Shown: one piece after another, positions 16,419 to 25,582 of the stretch
Layout: the number at the start of each line of letters is the position of its first letter
Position numbering within the stretch: the stretch's first letter is position 1
Origin: Sphingobacteriales bacterium
GTDB lineage: Bacteria; Bacteroidota; Bacteroidia; Chitinophagales; JADIYW01
NCBI GenBank assembly: GCA_016719635.1
Contig: JADJYT010000007.1
Location: 242,746 to 306,745, forward strand
DNA length: 64,000 bases
Direction: 5' to 3'
Notes under the pieces: generated by a model
What the model was told of the DNA's origin: nothing
What the model saw: the letters and a program-made list of their open reading frames with translations, nothing else
The model's database searches: none
Made by a program: the position numbers and the translations under genes

Positions 16419-19400
16419 ATGCAAACGCATCCTTCAAACGCCATTAAGTTAGAACCTTTAGCCATTATTGGAATCGGATGCCGGTTTCCCGGAAACGTAC
16501 AATCCCTGGAAGATTTATGGAAACTGCTTATCAATAAAACAGATGCCATCAGCGATTATCCTTCCTCCAGGATCTGCAATGCGGATGCATATGTAGACAG
16601 TAACAGAGAAAAGAATAAAATCGTCACAAAGCGCGGAGGATTTATTGAAAATGTAGAATATTTCGATGCGGACTTTTTTAATATTTCTCCGCTGGAAGCA
16701 GAAAAGATAGACCCTGCACAACGGATATTGCTGGAAGTAACACAGGAAGCGATTGAAAATGCCGGTTTGACGGAGAAAACGTTGCAGGATTCCAATACCG
16801 GAGTTTTTGTCGGTAACTGGACCAGCGACTATGAGCATCGGTTACAGAACGCCAATCAGGATATTGATGTTTATGCCACCACCGGCAGCGGACGCTATGC
16901 GCTTTCCGGCAGAGTATCGTATTTTTATAATTTACAGGGACCTTCCCTGACAGTGGATACTGCCTGCTCTTCTTCTATAGTCGCATTGAATATCGCCTCT
17001 CAAAGTTTGCGTTCCGGGGAATGTGATATGGCTTTTGTGGGCGCATCCAACACCATTACGGATTTTTTTGTTTCCATCGGTTATTCCCGGTCGGGACTGC
17101 TATCGGAATACGGTCAGTGCCGATTCGGAGATGAGAAATCAACCGGCTACGTGCGCAGCGAAGGTGCCGCCATGATTATTGTAAAACGCTTGAGCGATGC
17201 TGTCAGAGACGGCGACAGAATACATGCATTGGTCTTATCCACCGCATGCAACAGTGACGGGCAGTCTCATAAGAATCTTTTTGCACCCAGTGCCACTACT
17301 CAGGAAATTATGATTCGGAAAGCGATTAAAAATTCAGGAGTCGATCCAAAAGATATTTCCTATATAGAGGCGCATGGAACAGGAACCAAGGCGGGGGATC
17401 CTGCAGAAATTAAATCTATCTGGAATGCTTTTTCTAACAGCAGAACGAAAGAGGATAAGATATATGCGGGTTCTGTAAAAACCAATTTCGGACATACGGA
17501 AGCCACGGCGGGATTGGCGGGAATTCTGAAGGTCATTACTTCCATTCAGCATAAAACAATCTTGCCGAGTCTTCATTTTGACCATCCCAATCCAAAGGTG
17601 GCCTGGAATGAAATCGGATTAACCATTCCGAAAGAACCAATTCCGTGGGTGGAGGATAAACCCCTGATTGCCGGTGTCAATACATTCGGTATTACCGGTA
17701 CCAATGCCCATGCTATTTTAAGCGAGGCTCCAAATGCCGCTTCAAGAGATACAGAACTCAGAAAAGATATCTACCTGTTACCCCTCTCGGCCAAGGACGA
17801 ACAGGCATTGCTGCATCTTGCAAAGAAATATGCGGATTTCATAGCTGCATCGTATGTTGCATTGGAGGATATCTGTGCGATGGCGTCATTAAGGCGAACA
17901 CATTTTCCGCAGCGGGAAGTGTTTGTGGCGGACAGCAGGGAAATGTTGTTGGAAAAAATACAGGATTTTGTCGACAGCAATTCATACGAATCCAAAAAGA
18001 TTTTTGATAAAGAAGATGCGGTGAAAACCGTTTTTGTTTTTCCGGGGCAGGGAGCTCAATGGATACAGATGGGCAAAGGGCTGTATGAGACAGAATTGGT
18101 CTATCGGACGGCACTGGACGAAATCAACCTGGTCTATAAGAATTATGTATCCTGGGATTTGCTGGAGGAGCTGCATAAAAAGGAAGAAGAATCCCGTTTG
18201 CAGGAGATTGATATTGTTCAGCCGGTTTTGGTAGCTGTCGAAATTGCTTTGGCGAATCTGTGGATGAGCAAAGGTGTTTTACCGGATGCGGTGGTAGGAC
18301 ACAGTATGGGGGAAGTGGCTGCCGCTTATGTGGCCGGCAATATTACCCTTCATGAAGCCGCGCAGATTATTATTATTCGCAGCAGCCTGATGAAACAGGT
18401 GAGCGGCAAGGGGGAAATGGGTGCGACGGATTTAACGGAGAAGGAAGCAATTGAGTTATTGAAGGGATATGAAAATAGGCTGGCGGTAGCTGTGATGAAC
18501 AGTAAGAACTCAACAGTTCTTTCTGGAGATCCGGATGCATTGAATGCCGTCTTTTCTGTTTTGGAGCAACAGGGCCGGTTCAACAGAAAAGTGAAAGTAG
18601 ATGTGGCCTCCCATTCGCCGCAGATGGATGGCATCAAAGAGACACTTAAAAAAAACCTGGAACACCTGCAGCCTCAAAAATCTTCCATCCAGTTTTTTTC
18701 TACCGTGTATAATGAATTAAAAGACGGAGATGAATTAGATGCTGAATATTGGGCAAATAATTTACGGCAGCCTGTCCGGTTTGGAAATATCATCCGGAAA
18801 CTGTCGGAGAAGCACCATGTCGTTTATGTGGAAATGAGCCCGCATCCAACCTTGCTGCATGCCATCCATGAAAACACATCGGAGTCGGAATACAAGGCAA
18901 AGGCTGTGGCTTCTTTCATGCGTGACAGAGACGGGCAACTCTCGTTCTATGAGAATTTTACGGAACTTTTTAGTACAAATGCGCCGTTCGACTGGACGGT
19001 CATTTATCCTGAAATAAGATCATTTGTCGAACTGCCCACCTATGCCTGGCAGAAAGAACGTTACTGGATAGATGCAGCACCTTTGTTTGCAGAGCAACCA
19101 GTGTCTGCGCCTCAAAATGTCGATCATAATCTCTACGGAATAGAGTGGAGTGAGGTTGTAATTCAATCCGAATTTTCAGCAAAAAAAATTCTGGTCATTA
19201 AAGATACCTATGGCTGTCATGAACAAATAGAGAATGCGTTGAAAGAAAATGGATGCGTTGTTCAGGTGCTCGATTTTAAAGATGACTTAAACGGTGTGGA
19301 GGCAGATATCGTGTTGCACATGCGCAGTTTGTATAAAGAGGAGCCTTACAGTTATTATTATGATTGCGGCGTTGATTCACTGCAACGTATTGTAAGGCAT

Positions 19401-20891
19401 TTTTCTGATAAGCAGCAAACGAGAATTTGCGTGCTAACAAATGGTGCGCAGGTATTGGAAAAGGATCGTCAGGTTAATTTGAATGCCGCCTTTTTAACGG
19501 GATTGCTGCGGTCTGTTCAGAATGAGTACAGCAATATAGCATTCGTACAGCTGGATATTTCCAACTATATACATGATTCGGAACTTCGTCAGATTCCGGC
19601 ACTTTTATTTGCAGAAGAAACCTATAGAGAACTGGCGGTAAGGGAAGATAAAAACTATGTGCCTTTCATCATTCAGCAATCGACATCTTCGCTGACAAAA
19701 TTGATACTGCCTGAAGCAACCTATGTTGTGACCGGCGGTAATAACGGATTGGGATTAGAAACGGTAAAATGGCTCGCAGATAAAGGCGCAAAAAACATAG
19801 CCGTCATCAGCAGAAGCGGACTGAAAGAAAATGCCCAGGCTGAAATTCATCCGCTGGAAAAGAAGGGTATCGCTGTATTTTCGTATCTCGCGGATATCGC
19901 CAATGAAAGTGAAGTAAGCCATGTTGTCGAACAAATAAAAATAAGGCAGCCTGCCATAAAAGGTGTTTTTCATGCGGCAGGTGTACTGGATGATGCGATG
20001 TTCGAAAACATGACGCGCGAAAGGTTTGAGCACACCCTTCAGGCAAAAGCAAACGGTGCCTGGAACCTGCACCGACAGTTTTCAGACAATAGTCTCGATA
20101 TATTTGCCGTGTATTCTTCTGTCATTGGTATTCTGGGTGCTGCCGGGCAAAGCAATTACGCAGCGGCTAACACATTCCTGGATGCATTGGTTCACTACCG
20201 GAGAAATCATCATCTGGCGGGTCTATCGGTTAATTTTGGAACCATAGCGGATATCGGATTGGCGGCAAGACAGGAAAACCGCGGTGACAGATTAAAAGAT
20301 TTCGGATTGCAACCGCTGCCGCAGAAGGAGTTGTTTCACTACTTCAACCGGTTGTTCTTAAGTGAAGAAGGACAGTTGATGGCGATGGATATCCATTTTG
20401 GGAAATGGATGGAAAATAATCCTAAAACAGCAACGAATTATTTATTTAGTAAGGTGATCCGAAGACCTGAAACTGTCTTAAAAGAGGAAAACCCTGTGGC
20501 CTTTTCGAGTTTATCGGAGGCAATAAAATATGCGAAACAGCAAATTAAACAGGCGATAGCTTCCGTTACGAAGATGAATGCACAGAAAATAAAAGAGGAC
20601 GATACGTTTAAGAGCTATGGCGTGGATTCATTACTGGCATTACAGATAAAAAACAAACTGCAGAAAGATCTGGCGATTCCATTGAATGTTTCCGTTATCT
20701 GGTCGCATCCTACAGTAAATAAATTAGCGGATCACATTGCCAAACAATTAAAACAGGAAGAAGAGCAAATCCAAACGGTACAGGACATAAAATTTGAGAC
20801 AATCAAACAGCCTTCTTCAATTATTGAACAGGAGGTGGAAGGTTTGAGTTTGGAAGAACTGCTGAAACAGTTGAATGACAAAGTAAATTAA
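16419..20891 (+). CDS. Type I modular polyketide synthase, KS-AT-KR-ACP
   Basis: 1490 residues. Domains in order: ketosynthase about 12-435 with catalytic Cys183 (DTACSSS), His319 (EAHGTGT) and His359 (NFGHTE); acyltransferase about 538-830 with Ser629 (GHSMGE) and the specificity motif VASH; a structural plus catalytic ketoreductase about 915-1290, with NADPH loop VTGGNNGLG at 1104, B-type HAAGVLDD and active-site SSVIG..SNYAAAN; ACP with phosphopantetheine Ser1404 (GVDSLLA). The tail GLSLEELLKQLNDKVN looks like a C-terminal docking helix. No DH, ER, TE or loading domain. It is predicted to add one extender unit and reduce it to a D-configured hydroxyl. VASH hints at an extender other than plain malonyl; that is inference. 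Confidence 0.94.
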   Translation: MQTHPSNAIKLEPLAIIGIGCRFPGNVQSLEDLWKLLINKTDAISDYPSSRICNADAYVDSNREKNKIVTKRGGFIENVEYFDADFFNISPLEAEKIDPAQRILLEVTQEAIENAGLTEKTLQDSNTGVFVGNWTSDYEHRLQNANQDIDVYATTGSGRYALSGRVSYFYNLQGPSLTVDTACSSSIVALNIASQSLRSGECDMAFVGASNTITDFFVSIGYSRSGLLSEYGQCRFGDEKSTGYVRSEGAAMIIVKRLSDAVRDGDRIHALVLSTACNSDGQSHKNLFAPSATTQEIMIRKAIKNSGVDPKDISYIEAHGTGTKAGDPAEIKSIWNAFSNSRTKEDKIYAGSVKTNFGHTEATAGLAGILKVITSIQHKTILPSLHFDHPNPKVAWNEIGLTIPKEPIPWVEDKPLIAGVNTFGITGTNAHAILSEAPNAASRDTELRKDIYLLPLSAKDEQALLHLAKKYADFIAASYVALEDICAMASLRRTHFPQREVFVADSREMLLEKIQDFVDSNSYESKKIFDKEDAVKTVFVFPGQGAQWIQMGKGLYETELVYRTALDEINLVYKNYVSWDLLEELHKKEEESRLQEIDIVQPVLVAVEIALANLWMSKGVLPDAVVGHSMGEVAAAYVAGNITLHEAAQIIIIRSSLMKQVSGKGEMGATDLTEKEAIELLKGYENRLAVAVMNSKNSTVLSGDPDALNAVFSVLEQQGRFNRKVKVDVASHSPQMDGIKETLKKNLEHLQPQKSSIQFFSTVYNELKDGDELDAEYWANNLRQPVRFGNIIRKLSEKHHVVYVEMSPHPTLLHAIHENTSESEYKAKAVASFMRDRDGQLSFYENFTELFSTNAPFDWTVIYPEIRSFVELPTYAWQKERYWIDAAPLFAEQPVSAPQNVDHNLYGIEWSEVVIQSEFSAKKILVIKDTYGCHEQIENALKENGCVVQVLDFKDDLNGVEADIVLHMRSLYKEEPYSYYYDCGVDSLQRIVRHFSDKQQTRICVLTNGAQVLEKDRQVNLNAAFLTGLLRSVQNEYSNIAFVQLDISNYIHDSELRQIPALLFAEETYRELAVREDKNYVPFIIQQSTSSLTKLILPEATYVVTGGNNGLGLETVKWLADKGAKNIAVISRSGLKENAQAEIHPLEKKGIAVFSYLADIANESEVSHVVEQIKIRQPAIKGVFHAAGVLDDAMFENMTRERFEHTLQAKANGAWNLHRQFSDNSLDIFAVYSSVIGILGAAGQSNYAAANTFLDALVHYRRNHHLAGLSVNFGTIADIGLAARQENRGDRLKDFGLQPLPQKELFHYFNRLFLSEEGQLMAMDIHFGKWMENNPKTATNYLFSKVIRRPETVLKEENPVAFSSLSEAIKYAKQQIKQAIASVTKMNAQKIKEDDTFKSYGVDSLLALQIKNKLQKDLAIPLNVSVIWSHPTVNKLADHIAKQLKQEEEQIQTVQDIKFETIKQPSSIIEQEVEGLSLEELLKQLNDKVN

Positions 20892-20909
20892 CCTGCAAAG
20901 TGTTTACAC

Positions 20910-23900
20910 ATGAATGATGAACAATTAAAACAGATGCAGCAATTGCTCCAGAAGTCTCTGATAAAAATAAAGACACTGGAAGCTGAACTGGAAAATACGA
21001 AGTCAACGACAGCTGCTCCGATTCGTGTAAAGGAGCCTGTAGCGATAGTAGGTTGCGGTGTGCGGCTTCCTAAAAATATCAATACGACTGAAAAATTATG
21101 GAACCTGATTCAGGAAAAAAAATCTGCCGTAACGGAAATACCTGCGGATAGGTTTGACATAAATAGTATTTATGATACGGACGGCAATAAAGCCGGAAAA
21201 ACCAACGCACGTTTCGGTACTTTTCTGGAAAACGACGTTCGGTCCTTCGATGCGCCGTTCTTTTCCATTTCTCCTCGAGAAGCTAAATGTATTGACCCGC
21301 TGCAGCGTATGGTCCTCGAAGTCGTTTATGAAGCCTTCGAACACGCGGGCATTCCGAGCAATCAGTTGAAGGGAAGCAGAACAGGTGTGTACATTGCACT
21401 CGGCAATTCCGATTACATTTCTGCACGATTCAGAAGCGGCAACCTGGAAACCGTCGATTTGTACGACACGACCGGAATTTTATTTGGTACTGCCGGCGGG
21501 CGCGTCTCCTTTTTGTATGACTTCTACGGGCCCAGCTATAATGTGGATGCGGCCTGTGCGTCCACCCTTCTGGCGATGCACCTTGCGAAAGAGGACCTGC
21601 AAAAAAACACCATCGATTTGGCCGTGGTGGCTTCCGCCAATTTACTGCTGACGCCCGAAATGTTTGTGGGATTGTCCAAGCTGGGCTCACTTTCCTCCAC
21701 GAATCAATGCAATGCATTCGCGGACGATTGCGATGGTTATGTTCGTGGTGAAGGCTGCGGGGTGGTGTTGCTCAAAAGACTGAACGATGCTGAAAAAGCT
21801 AACGATACGATTGAATTAATCATCAAAGGGTCTTCCGTAAGACACAATGGAAATACCAACGGCTTTACCGCGCCGAATCCGGAGGTGATTTCATCCAACA
21901 TTAAGGAAGCGCTTGCGGAATCAGGCGTTGATGTAAATGATGTGGCTTTTGTGGAGTCGCACGGTATAGGCAACCGTTTTACAGATGCCGTGGAAGTGCA
22001 GTCTATCCACGAAGGCTATATAGGAAGAACGAGGCCGATTTATATAGGTTCCGTAAAGGCGAATATCGGACATTTAGAAGCAGGAACGGGTATGCCAATG
22101 GTGTTCAAGGTTATAGAGGCCATCAGGCATCGCACCATTCCGGCACAGATAAATATTAAGTCCTTAAATCAGGATGTGGAATGGAATGCCATTCAGTCTA
22201 AAATTCCATTGGATAATATGCCCTGGCAAACGGAGGGTGATAAGCCGCTTTATGCAGCCATTAATCTTTCAGGATACAGCGGCACCAATGCGCACATGAT
22301 TTTTGAGGCGCCGAAACCGAAACGGGCATCTGATGAAATAGCCGGTCCTTATCATTTTATATTGAGTGCCAAAGATGCGGCTGCCTTAAAGAATACGGCT
22401 CAGGAATATGTGGATGACCGGAGTTATTTTGATAAACATACATTAACGGAAATCTGCTATACACTGCAGGTGGGAAGAAACCAATTCGATTATTCTGTAT
22501 CCATATTGGCGAATAATAAGCAGGATATTCTGGATGGGCTGAATGATTTTATTTCCGGAAACAAGTCTGGAAAATATGCCGTCTCCAATCCGGATGCACA
22601 CAGGAATAAGGAGCTGGCGTTTTTATTTACCGGACAAGGTGCTCAGTATTTCGGAATGTGCAGGGGGTATTACGATTCTTTTGACATATTCAGGAATGTG
22701 GTGGACGAATGTGATGAATTGCTGAAGCCTCATCTGGAATTTTCTATAAAAGATATCCTGTGGGGTGATGATACCGATAAGAGTTTACTGCATCAAACCA
22801 AATACACACAGCCGGCTTTATTTGTGGTGGAATATGCACTTAGTAAATTGTGGATGCGTGTTGGTGTGCTGCCTTCCGTGTTGATGGGACACAGCATCGG
22901 CGAAATAGCGGCATTGGCAGTAGCAAATGTTTTTTCTCTGCAGGATGCGCTGAAGTTGGTGGTGGCACGGGCCGCGCTGATGAATTCGCTGCCTGCTGAT
23001 ACCGGCGGTATGGCGTCGGTTTTCTGTGATGAAGAAACATTGCGGCCGTTTCTGCAAGGTACAGCTGTGGATCTGGCAGCTGTGAACTCTGTGAAAAACT
23101 GCACAGTTGCCGGTAAAAAGGAAGACATACATTCCTTTGTAGAAAAACTGAAAGAGCATAATATAAGGGCTGTTCCATTGAATGTATCTCATGCATTTCA
23201 TTCGCATTTAATGGAGCCTGTATTGGAACGATTTACCGCTTTCGCGCAGCAGATTCCGGTGAAGACGCCTGATATTCCGGTGATATCCAATCTAACAGGC
23301 AGGGAAATTGGCATACAGGATCTAACTGCCGATTATTTTTCGAAACATATCAGGAATACGGTAAGGTTTAACAATGGTGTGGAATATCTGCAGCAACGGC
23401 TGAATGTCTCTCTTTATCTGGAAGCAGGCCCGACACCGGTGTTGGTCAGCCTCGCCAGACAAACCAATACAAATGAGCATGTGGTATGGTTGTCTTCTGC
23501 AAAGAAAGAGGAAGATAATTCAGGGCATTTTCATCATACCTTGCAGCAGCTCTATTCTGCAGGAATAAAGATAGACTGGCGGTTTTTTTATAAAGGGAAA
23601 ACAATTAACCGGGTATTATTACCTGCTTACGGATGGAACTGGAAAGTCTATTGGGAAAACCCGGTTTTCGGAAAAAAGTCCACAGTCCATAGTCTACAGT
23701 CCACAGTGACCGATAAAAACGGTGGACAGATGACCGTTGAACGTCGACCCGATACATCAAAAGCGACGCGAGAAACGCTGTTAGCCTATATGCAGATTGA
23801 AGCGGCAAAAGTATTGGGGCTGGAAGCCGGACAAAAAGTGGATATCAATAAGGCCTATAGAGAACAGGGATTTGACAGTATGATGAGTGGTGAGTTTCTG

Positions 23901-24173
23901 ATACTGATGGAAAAACATATCGGTGCCGAATTGCGCATGGAAATGCTGCACCAGTATAATACACCAAAGGAGTTGCACAGATACCTGATTGATACGTACT
24001 TTGGTGGCGGAGAAATTGATACCAGTCAGGCCATTACGATGGCGGATATCATGTTCAGCCAGGAAATGGAAAGCCTGCATCAGGAGAACTGGCATGAAAT
24101 TAAGCCGGAAGACGGCGCATTGCTCCGCTGGTTTAAGAAAATAGATAAGTTTGTTCCAAGTGTCAAAGATTAA
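20910..24173 (+). CDS. Type I modular polyketide synthase, KS-AT-ACP
   Basis: 1087 residues. The N-terminal coiled-coil docking segment (residues 1-35, MNDEQLKQMQQLLQKSLIKI and on) fits the docking tail of the preceding PKS. Ketosynthase about 42-465 has Cys216 in a divergent DAACAST context, His351 in ESHGIGNRF (not EAHGTGT) and His388. Acyltransferase about 570-870 has Ser662 (GHSIGE) and the HAFH motif of malonyl-specific ATs. The ACP has Ser990 (GFDSMM). About 60 extra residues follow the ACP. No reductive domain and no thioesterase domain. It is predicted to add one malonyl unit without reduction. Between AT and ACP the linker contains a four-unit 7-base tandem repeat (23677-23707). 13 bases before the thioesterase gene. 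Confidence 0.93.
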   Translation: MNDEQLKQMQQLLQKSLIKIKTLEAELENTKSTTAAPIRVKEPVAIVGCGVRLPKNINTTEKLWNLIQEKKSAVTEIPADRFDINSIYDTDGNKAGKTNARFGTFLENDVRSFDAPFFSISPREAKCIDPLQRMVLEVVYEAFEHAGIPSNQLKGSRTGVYIALGNSDYISARFRSGNLETVDLYDTTGILFGTAGGRVSFLYDFYGPSYNVDAACASTLLAMHLAKEDLQKNTIDLAVVASANLLLTPEMFVGLSKLGSLSSTNQCNAFADDCDGYVRGEGCGVVLLKRLNDAEKANDTIELIIKGSSVRHNGNTNGFTAPNPEVISSNIKEALAESGVDVNDVAFVESHGIGNRFTDAVEVQSIHEGYIGRTRPIYIGSVKANIGHLEAGTGMPMVFKVIEAIRHRTIPAQINIKSLNQDVEWNAIQSKIPLDNMPWQTEGDKPLYAAINLSGYSGTNAHMIFEAPKPKRASDEIAGPYHFILSAKDAAALKNTAQEYVDDRSYFDKHTLTEICYTLQVGRNQFDYSVSILANNKQDILDGLNDFISGNKSGKYAVSNPDAHRNKELAFLFTGQGAQYFGMCRGYYDSFDIFRNVVDECDELLKPHLEFSIKDILWGDDTDKSLLHQTKYTQPALFVVEYALSKLWMRVGVLPSVLMGHSIGEIAALAVANVFSLQDALKLVVARAALMNSLPADTGGMASVFCDEETLRPFLQGTAVDLAAVNSVKNCTVAGKKEDIHSFVEKLKEHNIRAVPLNVSHAFHSHLMEPVLERFTAFAQQIPVKTPDIPVISNLTGREIGIQDLTADYFSKHIRNTVRFNNGVEYLQQRLNVSLYLEAGPTPVLVSLARQTNTNEHVVWLSSAKKEEDNSGHFHHTLQQLYSAGIKIDWRFFYKGKTINRVLLPAYGWNWKVYWENPVFGKKSTVHSLQSTVTDKNGGQMTVERRPDTSKATRETLLAYMQIEAAKVLGLEAGQKVDINKAYREQGFDSMMSGEFLILMEKHIGAELRMEMLHQYNTPKELHRYLIDTYFGGGEIDTSQAITMADIMFSQEMESLHQENWHEIKPEDGALLRWFKKIDKFVPSVKD
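23677..23707 (+). repeat. Heptanucleotide tandem repeat inside the second PKS
   Basis: Four consecutive 7-base units AGTCCAC, AGTCCAT, AGTCTAC, AGTCCAC plus AGT. I recall arrays of this kind (reading VDYGLWT on the other strand) as dispersed intergenic repeats in Bacteroidota genomes. Here the array is read in frame as part of the AT-ACP linker (about residues 923-933). Confidence 0.7.
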
Positions 24174-24186
24174 CCAGCATCGGTAA

Positions 24187-24903
24187 ATGCCTGATTGTAC
24201 CATGAAAGCCATTCTTTTACATCATGCCGGAGGAGATAAGTATGCTTATCATCAGTTGCAAAATTCCCTGTTGCCGGAGATAGCAAGTCTCGCTGTTGAA
24301 TTGCCAGGCAGGGGTGACCGATTCTCAGAACCACTTTTATGGACGATAGAAGAAATGCTGGATGATATCTTCCGGCAAATCAAGGATGACATCAAGGATG
24401 AATATTTCTTTGTAGGGATGAGTATGGGGGCGGTGCTCGCATTCCTGCTGACACACCGGTTAAGGAGTAAAAACCTTCCATTGCCTGCCGCTATTTTTCT
24501 CACTTCGAGATTACCTTTTACCCATTATGAAACCATTGATAATCTGACGGAACTGTCGGGGGATGATTTTTGGGAATTTATACTCGCTTACGATGCCCGT
24601 TCTGCAATGATAGCTGACCATGCTGAGTTGCGGGAACTGTATGAGCCGATATTGAAAGCTGATTTTTCCGCCATGCAGTATTTTGACCGAAAGTTTGCGG
24701 GACTGCCGCCGCTGCAAATTCCCTGTGCCATTATGAATGGAAAGGATGATGTAAGATTAATTGATTCGGTTAGAATAAGGGAATGGAACAGGTACTTTTC
24801 ATCAACTCCTGAATACAAGGTTTTTGACGGAGGTCATTTCTTTTTATATGAGAACGATACTTTATCAAAGTATATAAAATCAACAATGAAAGTTGGAAAA
24901 TAA
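24187..24903 (+). CDS. Type II thioesterase (alpha/beta hydrolase)
   Basis: 238 residues, or 233 if started at the second ATG (24202, MKAILLHHAGGDKYAYHQL), which matches the family start better. Nucleophile Ser79 lies in GMSMGA, the acidic residue in NGKDDVR and the histidine in GGHFFLYEN. LPGRGDR is the family signature. Type II thioesterases hydrolyse stalled or wrong acyl chains from carrier proteins and can release products. Here it is the only thioesterase of the PKS set, so it may serve both roles; that is inference. It overlaps the PPTase gene by 11 bases. Confidence 0.88.
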   Translation: MPDCTMKAILLHHAGGDKYAYHQLQNSLLPEIASLAVELPGRGDRFSEPLLWTIEEMLDDIFRQIKDDIKDEYFFVGMSMGAVLAFLLTHRLRSKNLPLPAAIFLTSRLPFTHYETIDNLTELSGDDFWEFILAYDARSAMIADHAELRELYEPILKADFSAMQYFDRKFAGLPPLQIPCAIMNGKDDVRLIDSVRIREWNRYFSSTPEYKVFDGGHFFLYENDTLSKYIKSTMKVGK

Positions 24904-25582
24904 TCTTGTTCATATTTTCTATATCCGTCATCCTCAGAAAATAAAAGAGGAGCTGTTTCAGCAATTATTGCATCTGCTGCCTTCCGGCTTTCAGGAAACA
25001 ATTTTGTCCTTTAAACACCGGGAAAGCGCGCAGGCATCCCTGCTCGGAAAAGTCTTGTTGCAATATGGTCTGAATCGATTAGAGTCGGGGGCCACACTGG
25101 ATGCTGTTCAATTCACGTCTAAAGAACGCCCTTTCCTGAATGAGAAGATTGATTTCAATATTTCACACTCCGGAGAATACGTCATTGTCGCCATTGCAGA
25201 AAACCTCAGGGTGGGGATTGATGTTGAAAAACACAGGATACTGGATGTTGCACTTTTCCGCAGATATTTTGATGTGGATGAATGGAGTCTTATTGAATCT
25301 GCGGCAGATTCTATGCAAACGTTTTTTGACTTTTGGGCAATTAAGGAAAGCGCCATCAAATGTGACGGCAGGGGAGTGGAAGTCCTATCGGAGACACATG
25401 TTCGGCTGAAAAAACAGGAGCATCCGGCTATGCCTATGCAGGTGAGTTGTGCAGGTGAATTGTTTTCGTATAGAAAGATTCTGCTGGATGAAAAATATTC
25501 GTGCAGTATCTGCAGTAATCATCCGTTCACAATTAATTTAACGGAAACAGGAATCGGGGAGGTGTTAAAACCTATCAGATAG
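24893..25582 (+). CDS. 4'-phosphopantetheinyl transferase (Sfp-type)
   Basis: 229 residues. It transfers phosphopantetheine from CoA to the ACP serines. Magnesium-binding and catalytic residues are visible: GIDVEKHR (Asp110, Glu112) and WAIKESAIK (148-156, Glu152, Lys156), plus the FNISHSGEYV substrate loop. It is the last gene of the operon and overlaps the thioesterase gene by 11 bases, so it is most likely dedicated to the two PKS ACPs. Its 3' end overlaps the convergent SGNH gene by eight bases. Confidence 0.92.
   Translation: MENNLVHIFYIRHPQKIKEELFQQLLHLLPSGFQETILSFKHRESAQASLLGKVLLQYGLNRLESGATLDAVQFTSKERPFLNEKIDFNISHSGEYVIVAIAENLRVGIDVEKHRILDVALFRRYFDVDEWSLIESAADSMQTFFDFWAIKESAIKCDGRGVEVLSETHVRLKKQEHPAMPMQVSCAGELFSYRKILLDEKYSCSICSNHPFTINLTETGIGEVLKPIR

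Noticed and set aside
16419..24173. Possibility that the two large genes are a PUFA-type or fatty acid synthase
   Set aside because: No DH, ER, tandem ACPs or CLF; AT motifs, docking segments and KR fit modular polyketide synthases.
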